Made by a program: the position numbers and the translations under genes. The notes beneath the pieces were generated by a model. It did no database searches. It had not been told where the DNA came from and saw only the letters and a program-made list of their open reading frames with translations. A stretch of DNA of 20,675 nucleotides from an uncultured Roseburia sp. (GTDB lineage: Bacteria > Bacillota_A > Clostridia > Lachnospirales > Lachnospiraceae), in the NCBI GenBank assembly GCA_900753715.1, contig CAAEAE010000068.1, forward strand, positions 1-20,675. Direction: 5' to 3'. Shown piece after piece: positions 16,271 to 20,675 of the stretch. How positions within the stretch are numbered: position 1 is the stretch's first letter; every line of letters starts with the position of its first letter.

Positions 16271-17211
16271 TGCTTAACCACCTTTTCTATATCTGCTACA
16301 AGATATCGTTGCTGACGAAATACCAAATTTAATAATACTGACAGATACTTAAGAATAATGGTAAGCAATGCAAACACCCCAAAGAAGCCAAGAGCCAGAA
16401 AGCTCATGGTCGAAAGCCAGCCCTCCACCGGCTTATTGGAATTAAAAAAATCACTTATAACATAAATTCCCATGCCTATAGTCAAAAATAAGAACATACC
16501 ACTTAATACTGCAGACAATTTTTCCATTGCATTCGTAAAATAAATAAAAGAATCCAACGCTAATGCCGTACGCTCCCGTGTTATCGTTTTATTCTTTATC
16601 CTTGCCATTCTGTCCTTACTCTCATAGGCAATCGTCGCATTTTTCAGCCCACAATTCATATATACTGCTTTACGATAAGGAATGTACTGTCCCATAGACT
16701 TAATTCTGTTAATTGCACGTCTTGACACAATCCGGAATGTTTCAGGACCTATCTTTCCACTTGTCCGGCTGGTACTGTTGTACAACAGGTAAAAAAGTCT
16801 GGAGGTCCATCTGACCTTTCCCCTGCTTCTTACTGCTACAATATCATTTCCCTCTAACAGTTTCTCATAAACCCTCATAATTAACTCAGGTTCATAATCC
16901 ACAAACACATCATCAAATTCGAAAACGAAATCTCCAATAGCAATATCACGTCCGGCATTCATCGCACTTTCCAGCCCCTGAAAGAAGCTCATATGAATGA
17001 TATTCACCATTGCCTTTATCTGATTATTCTCAATATACTCCCGTAATTTGGAAATTGTACCATCCGTACAGCCGTCATCCACACAGACCATCTCAAATTC
17101 CTGAAAATGGCTGTTATATACCGGTAAAACTTTATCCAGGAAATAATCAATATAGCCTTCGACATTATGAAGATATACTACCACAGATATAAATTTCTTC
17201 TCTTTCTGCAT
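16267..17211 (-). CDS. GtrB-like GT2 glycosyltransferase with two C-terminal membrane helices
   Basis: A 314-residue protein with a cytoplasmic GT-A domain and two membrane helices (about 233-253 and 266-290), the layout of GtrB-type polyprenyl-phosphate glycosyltransferases. The donor motif Val-Asp-Asp-Gly-Cys-Thr-Asp-Gly-Thr is at 44-52. The metal-binding region reads Glu-Phe-Asp-Asp-Val (98-102) where a plain Asp-x-Asp is usual, so the metal ligands are shifted or altered. It probably loads a sugar onto undecaprenyl phosphate for a GT-C partner. The ATG follows the oxidoreductase stop by 22 bases, with GGGAG about 13 bases upstream, a long spacing. Its stop overlaps the CotH TTG start, implying coupling. 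No GtrA-type flippase is in the window. Confidence 0.85.
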   Translation of the reverse strand: MQKEKKFISVVVYLHNVEGYIDYFLDKVLPVYNSHFQEFEMVCVDDGCTDGTISKLREYIENNQIKAMVNIIHMSFFQGLESAMNAGRDIAIGDFVFEFDDVFVDYEPELIMRVYEKLLEGNDIVAVRSRGKVRWTSRLFYLLYNSTSRTSGKIGPETFRIVSRRAINRIKSMGQYIPYRKAVYMNCGLKNATIAYESKDRMARIKNKTITRERTALALDSFIYFTNAMEKLSAVLSGMFLFLTIGMGIYVISDFFNSNKPVEGWLSTMSFLALGFFGVFALLTIILKYLSVLLNLVFRQQRYLVADIEKVVKH

Positions 17212-17233
17212 CTTATTATTTATTCTCCCACAT

Positions 17234-18376
17234 TTACATTAAATATTCATCCAGATCATAGACTGTATTTATCTTTCCGGAAAGTACGCTGATAAAAACA
17301 GGCTCTTCACTGAGCACCCTGATTGCTGTCGGTCTGGAGTCATCTACCTCTGAAGATTTCAGAATGGGTTTCATAGAATACAGGGATTCTCTATAGGTAT
17401 AGACATATTCATCTTTCAAATATTTATCTGCCAGATGTGACATATACGGCCACGCTGAATCCGGTTTATGAGGACAGAGATTACAATTTCCCAAATGCTC
17501 CTCCGAACAGCTAAAGTCCGGATCCTCAATTCCTCTCTGGCATTTAAAGGAGGGGAATCTATCGTATGAAGTCACATGGGGGGTAAAGGTTACCGATGTC
17601 AATGAATGAAGCCCTGTCTTTCCAAAAGGCATGATAGAAAAGAATGGTCCATCCATTACGGTAATTCCTGTGCTCTTAAGTACCTGAGACGGCTCACAGA
17701 GAATAATTTCACAAAGCTCATATTTAATATCAAAGAATGTATGATCCATCCCTTCTAATTTATTGATGATCTGATTTACAGATGCATAGGTTGCATTCAA
17801 CACAAATGGAGCTTCCATCCTGCTGTCTCCGTGCAGCCATATTTCAAACGAATTATGCTTTTTAACGATCTTTTCTATTCTTGCTCCATAGACAATGGTA
17901 ACATTGGGAAGATCTTCCAGTTCCTGCTCATAATATTTTTGCAGGATTTTGGCATCATACGTATATTCCTGAGTCATAAAAGCCCCATCACACATTCCAG
18001 GCTTAAAATAGCCGGAAGGTGACACTTCATCACACCGAATTCCTGCTGCCTTACAGAAATCCACAAATTGTCGGGCATTTGTCCAGGAAAACTTGTCCGA
18101 TGTAGCATATACCTGATCAAACTGATCATAAATGCAAAATCCAAAATCCTCTACAAAACGTCTGAAATAGCCTGCCGATTTTACTGCTGTTGTCAGGCTT
18201 CTCGGATAATGATATCCCATGTGGACTCTCGCCTGATTGATATAAGTCGCCCGTTCAAATGGTGCCTGATCGTATTCCAGAACTAAAACCTTTTCTCCCC
18301 GCTTTCCACAAAACCTGGCCGCATACAATCCATACAGGCCTGCACCAATGATAATTCTGTCATACTTTTCTCCCAT
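17234..18376 (-). CDS. FAD-dependent oxidoreductase with four-cysteine insert
   Basis: A 380-residue flavoprotein of the DAO/amine-oxidase-like Rossmann type. The N-terminal strand and Gly-Ala-Gly-Leu-Tyr-Gly loop (11-16) bind the FAD diphosphate, and E34 at the end of the second strand should hold the ribose. An Asn-Gln-Ala-Arg-Val-His motif (47-52) follows. No substrate motif lets me name the reaction; oxidation or rearrangement of a sugar or lipid-linked intermediate fits the neighbours but is inference. Residues 279-301 hold four cysteines (C279, C290, C298, C301) with the last two as Cys-x-x-Cys, which looks like a metal or Fe-S site unusual for this fold. GGAGAG lies 6 bases before the ATG, and the gene begins 16 bases after the first gene of the operon. 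Confidence 0.83.
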   Translation of the reverse strand: MGEKYDRIIIGAGLYGLYAARFCGKRGEKVLVLEYDQAPFERATYINQARVHMGYHYPRSLTTAVKSAGYFRRFVEDFGFCIYDQFDQVYATSDKFSWTNARQFVDFCKAAGIRCDEVSPSGYFKPGMCDGAFMTQEYTYDAKILQKYYEQELEDLPNVTIVYGARIEKIVKKHNSFEIWLHGDSRMEAPFVLNATYASVNQIINKLEGMDHTFFDIKYELCEIILCEPSQVLKSTGITVMDGPFFSIMPFGKTGLHSLTSVTFTPHVTSYDRFPSFKCQRGIEDPDFSCSEEHLGNCNLCPHKPDSAWPYMSHLADKYLKDEYVYTYRESLYSMKPILKSSEVDDSRPTAIRVLSEEPVFISVLSGKINTVYDLDEYLM

Positions 18377-18392
18377 AAGCTTCTCTCCGGTT

Positions 18393-20336
18393 TTATTCCT
18401 CTATTCTTCTAAAAAAAGCAAACTGTGCTCCATTGTATTCAAATTCCTCATGAACATAAAAGTGGTCTGTAAGTCCCGGATATTCACATTGCATATAATA
18501 TAGACTCGCAGTTGAACAGAAAAACCATTCTTCATCCTCCAGATCCTTTCGCACCATCTCCATGGTATCAAGAGGGGTGTTTCGGTAAGACCATTCCGTC
18601 GTATGTAAATGGGTATCCCTGTCTATCAGTGCCATCAGCTCCGGAACACCTTCTCCAAAAGATTTTGCATCTGGTGGAATCTGTATCCAAATGTGCTCTG
18701 CGAACTCGGCAAGTTCATCCCGCTTCCATATGGTCTCAGCCGATTTTTTCCATGCAGAGGGCATGGAATACAGGCTGTCAAAGGCCATAATGAACAAAAT
18801 AAATGTAGTAATAATTCGTAATGAGAGAAACAGGAAACGCTGTGGTCTGGCAAATAATGCTTCTTTACTGCCTTTCCACTCTAAATATACCTGCTGGCTC
18901 TTCTGAAGAATAATTGCCTGTATGATCAGCATCAGAAACATAACAATAAACATGCAGCCTTCCACGGGCCGATTAATATAATACAGCATTAATCCAAGAC
19001 ACATTACACCCAAAAGAAAATAATATGGCTTTTCTCCCTTTTCCTCTCCCTTTTCAGGTAACAACAGGTAAAGCAGCGACATAACTGTAATTCCAAGAAA
19101 CAGGACAGCAGATCCAGTCCATGCATGTGTCACATCCGGAAGCGGGAGCTCTATACTATCAATATAACCCCTGTCCGAAATAAGCGGGAACATAAACTCC
19201 TCAAAGTTCAAAATACTGCCACCCGCCAAAAGATTATACCCATTAATCACACCATAAGCCAGAACAAACGGTAATAATACATAAATGACAAGTTCCCTGA
19301 ATAACAGCCCCACCTTATGAATTGAAAACCTCTCTCCATCCATGGCATACCATGCCCAGCTATACGCTGTATAAGCCAGCATAGTAACCATTCCCACCTC
19401 TGTTGACCAGACAAATGACAATGTCAGCAGAATAACAGAAAGCACAGGATACCGCTTTTGTTTTCTGTGTTCAAGTAAGGCAAGTGCTGCTATTGCAACC
19501 GGGAATATCATTCTATGAGGGTGCACCTGCATATATACCCCTCCCTGCATCAGCATAAAATACTCCTCGCCAATCGCAAACAATGCCAAATAATAAATCA
19601 CATTGCTTTTAGCAAAATAATTTAATATATACGCAAATAACAGGATCGATACTGCTGCAATCGCGGCAGTCACGATCCAGATTCCTGTCAGATAATCCAC
19701 ATGAAAGAATCTATGCAGCACTTTCAGAACCGGCATATAAAGAATTGCATAATGTCCATATAAAGATTCCATATGATGGCTATATGGTATAAGCCAGCAT
19801 GCATTTATGATACTGTTGGTATATGCATGGCTGTGATATGTTCCTCCCTGGACGTCCTGAAAAATATTCGGTGCATAAAATTGAACTGATGTACCAATCG
19901 TAAACAAACCCGTAATTACAACCCGTACAATCTTATTTATTCCATAAGGTTTTTCTGCTGAAGATCTCTTTAAAAGAAAAAGACATACTGCTGTTCCGGC
20001 AAGCATCAGCGTTATCCAGATGGGAAAGGGAAATGTTCTTCGTATCAGTTCAGCTGCATCCAGAGCTTCTGCCGTATTTGTTTCATTAATATAAAACAAT
20101 ATCAGCCATACCGTAAGTGCCACAACCGGTAATACACACCATATTCTCTCTGCTTTGTCAGAATACCTTTCCTTTCGTCTTCCTGATATAATGCAAAATA
20201 ATACCGCAGCAAGCACAAAGACAATACATGCTGCAACAAAAAATCCCATATTCCTTAATGGGATAAAATATCGTAATAGTGCAAAGCAAAAAAAACTAAG
20301 ACTACCTATAAAAATACTTTTTCCACGTAATGACAT
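18393..20336 (-). CDS. Large multi-pass membrane protein, probable GT-C type
   Basis: A 647-residue integral membrane protein with more than ten hydrophobic segments and a C-terminal soluble domain of about 110 residues (from about 535) that should face outside. An outer loop near 155-200 has a Tyr-His-Ser-His motif, a His-His-Met-Glu pair and a Tyr-Gly-His motif that could form a polar active site, as in GT-C proteins. No family is securely recognised and the usual acidic first-loop motif is not obvious. It opens the nine-gene operon, about 56 bases downstream of the expected transcription start. The ATG at 20336 lacks a clear ribosome binding site (only AAAAGAG-type purines upstream), which is odd next to the strong sites of its neighbours. 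Confidence 0.72.
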   Translation of the reverse strand: MSLRGKSIFIGSLSFFCFALLRYFIPLRNMGFFVAACIVFVLAAVLFCIISGRRKERYSDKAERIWCVLPVVALTVWLILFYINETNTAEALDAAELIRRTFPFPIWITLMLAGTAVCLFLLKRSSAEKPYGINKIVRVVITGLFTIGTSVQFYAPNIFQDVQGGTYHSHAYTNSIINACWLIPYSHHMESLYGHYAILYMPVLKVLHRFFHVDYLTGIWIVTAAIAAVSILLFAYILNYFAKSNVIYYLALFAIGEEYFMLMQGGVYMQVHPHRMIFPVAIAALALLEHRKQKRYPVLSVILLTLSFVWSTEVGMVTMLAYTAYSWAWYAMDGERFSIHKVGLLFRELVIYVLLPFVLAYGVINGYNLLAGGSILNFEEFMFPLISDRGYIDSIELPLPDVTHAWTGSAVLFLGITVMSLLYLLLPEKGEEKGEKPYYFLLGVMCLGLMLYYINRPVEGCMFIVMFLMLIIQAIILQKSQQVYLEWKGSKEALFARPQRFLFLSLRIITTFILFIMAFDSLYSMPSAWKKSAETIWKRDELAEFAEHIWIQIPPDAKSFGEGVPELMALIDRDTHLHTTEWSYRNTPLDTMEMVRKDLEDEEWFFCSTASLYYMQCEYPGLTDHFYVHEEFEYNGAQFAFFRRIEE

Positions 20337-20399
20337 CTCTTATTTACTCTTTTCCGGTTAATGTAATATACACAGCTTTGCCTTTTTATAAAGCAATTC

Positions 20400-20428
20400 A
20401 TTATATCATTTTGCTTGAGCAGCGTCAA
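20400..20428 (-). promoter_or_regulatory. Near-consensus sigma-A promoter of the nine-gene operon
   Basis: On the minus strand TTGACG (20423-20428) and a perfect TATAAT (20400-20405) are separated by exactly 17 bases. Only one of the twelve box positions departs from consensus. It lies between the stop of the preceding gene and the first gene of the operon. I could not see a terminator between that stop and this promoter, so read-through from upstream is also possible. Confidence 0.8.
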
Positions 20429-20454
20429 ATCAGCATCTCGTGGCTCTCCTTCCA

Positions 20455-20675
20455 TCATTTCTCATTCTTCAGGCCAATCCGGTATATTCCATATTCTTCT
20501 CCACGAACTGTAACGCCTTCCGTCTCATAAATGCATTCCTGTCCATCCAGCTTCTCCGGATCCGCAATACAAGAGTCCCTGCTCTGTATAAGATAAATAT
20601 AATCTTTCTCCGGGAAGCTTTCCCTGCACCATGCAATTACCTGATCCAATGATATTATCTGACTCTGTTCTTCAC
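20455..20675 (-). CDS. C-terminal end of a gene cut by the window edge
   Basis: An open minus-strand frame runs from the right window edge to the stop at 20455 and gives the last 73 or so residues of a protein. A TTG at 20649 could be read as a start but the frame stays open beyond it and has no ribosome binding site, so the gene most likely begins outside the window. The fragment is soluble, alternates short strands and helices, and ends in a Tyr-Gly-Ile-Tyr-Arg-Ile strand. This resembles the extracytoplasmic tails of the large membrane glycosyltransferase-like proteins at 217 and 18393, so it may be another of that kind. Identity is not established. Confidence 0.55.
   Translation of the reverse strand, partial: EEQSQIISLDQVIAWCRESFPEKDYIYLIQSRDSCIADPEKLDGQECIYETEGVTVRGEEYGIYRIGLKNEK

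Overview
The window reads as chromosomal DNA of a low-to-moderate-GC Gram-positive bacterium of the Clostridia, most likely a Lachnospiraceae-type gut anaerobe. The signs are strong AGGAGG-like ribosome binding sites, sigma-A-type promoters, frequent TTG/GTG starts, intrinsic terminators with U-tracts, Gram-positive lipoproteins and surface-glycan gene families typical of that group. This is inferred from style and gene content; no rRNA or other taxonomic marker is present. I see no tRNA, rRNA, CRISPR array or intact mobile element.

Layout, left to right. (1) 1-216: no convincing gene. (2) 217-6661, minus strand: a three-gene unit transcribed from a promoter at 6692-6720. In order it encodes a Gpi18/mannosyltransferase-like membrane protein, a lipoprotein alpha-L-rhamnosidase (GH78) with an inserted lectin-like domain, and a large GT-C-like membrane protein. 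(3) 6865-7887, minus strand: a single-gene unit for a lipoprotein SGNH/GDSL hydrolase, with its own promoter and two tandem look-alike terminators. (4) 8112-9638, plus strand: a lone GT-C-like membrane protein with a near-consensus promoter. Its last 12 bases overlap the end of the opposing operon. (5) 20336 down to 9627, minus strand: a tightly packed nine-gene operon behind a near-consensus promoter (TTGACG-17-TATAAT). (6) 20455-20675: the 3' end of a further minus-strand gene cut by the window edge.

The nine-gene operon is the most interesting part. In transcription order it encodes a GT-C-like membrane protein, an FAD oxidoreductase with an unusual four-cysteine insert, a GtrB-like polyprenyl-phosphate glycosyltransferase, a membrane-anchored CotH-family kinase, a stand-alone VTC-type polyphosphate polymerase domain, a DUF4956 membrane protein, a DPM/ALG5-like GT2, a DegT-family sugar aminotransferase and a DUF6056-like membrane protein. 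Overlaps or abutting junctions (FAD and GT2 genes 22 bases apart; GT2/CotH overlapping; CotH/VTC abutting; GT2/DegT overlapping) argue for one transcript.

A coherent reading, which is inference, is as follows. The two GT2 enzymes charge polyprenyl phosphate with sugars, one of which may be an amino sugar made via the DegT aminotransferase. The multi-pass GT-C-like proteins transfer these sugars outside the membrane. The VTC/DUF4956/CotH trio adds a phosphate-based activity (polyphosphate or phosphoryl transfer) to the same cell-surface process. The rhamnosidase and the SGNH esterase/lipase-like lipoprotein would then trim or edit the surface glycan. No NDP-sugar synthesis genes, flippase, polymerase, ABC sugar transporter or regulator lie in the window, so the polymer itself cannot be named.
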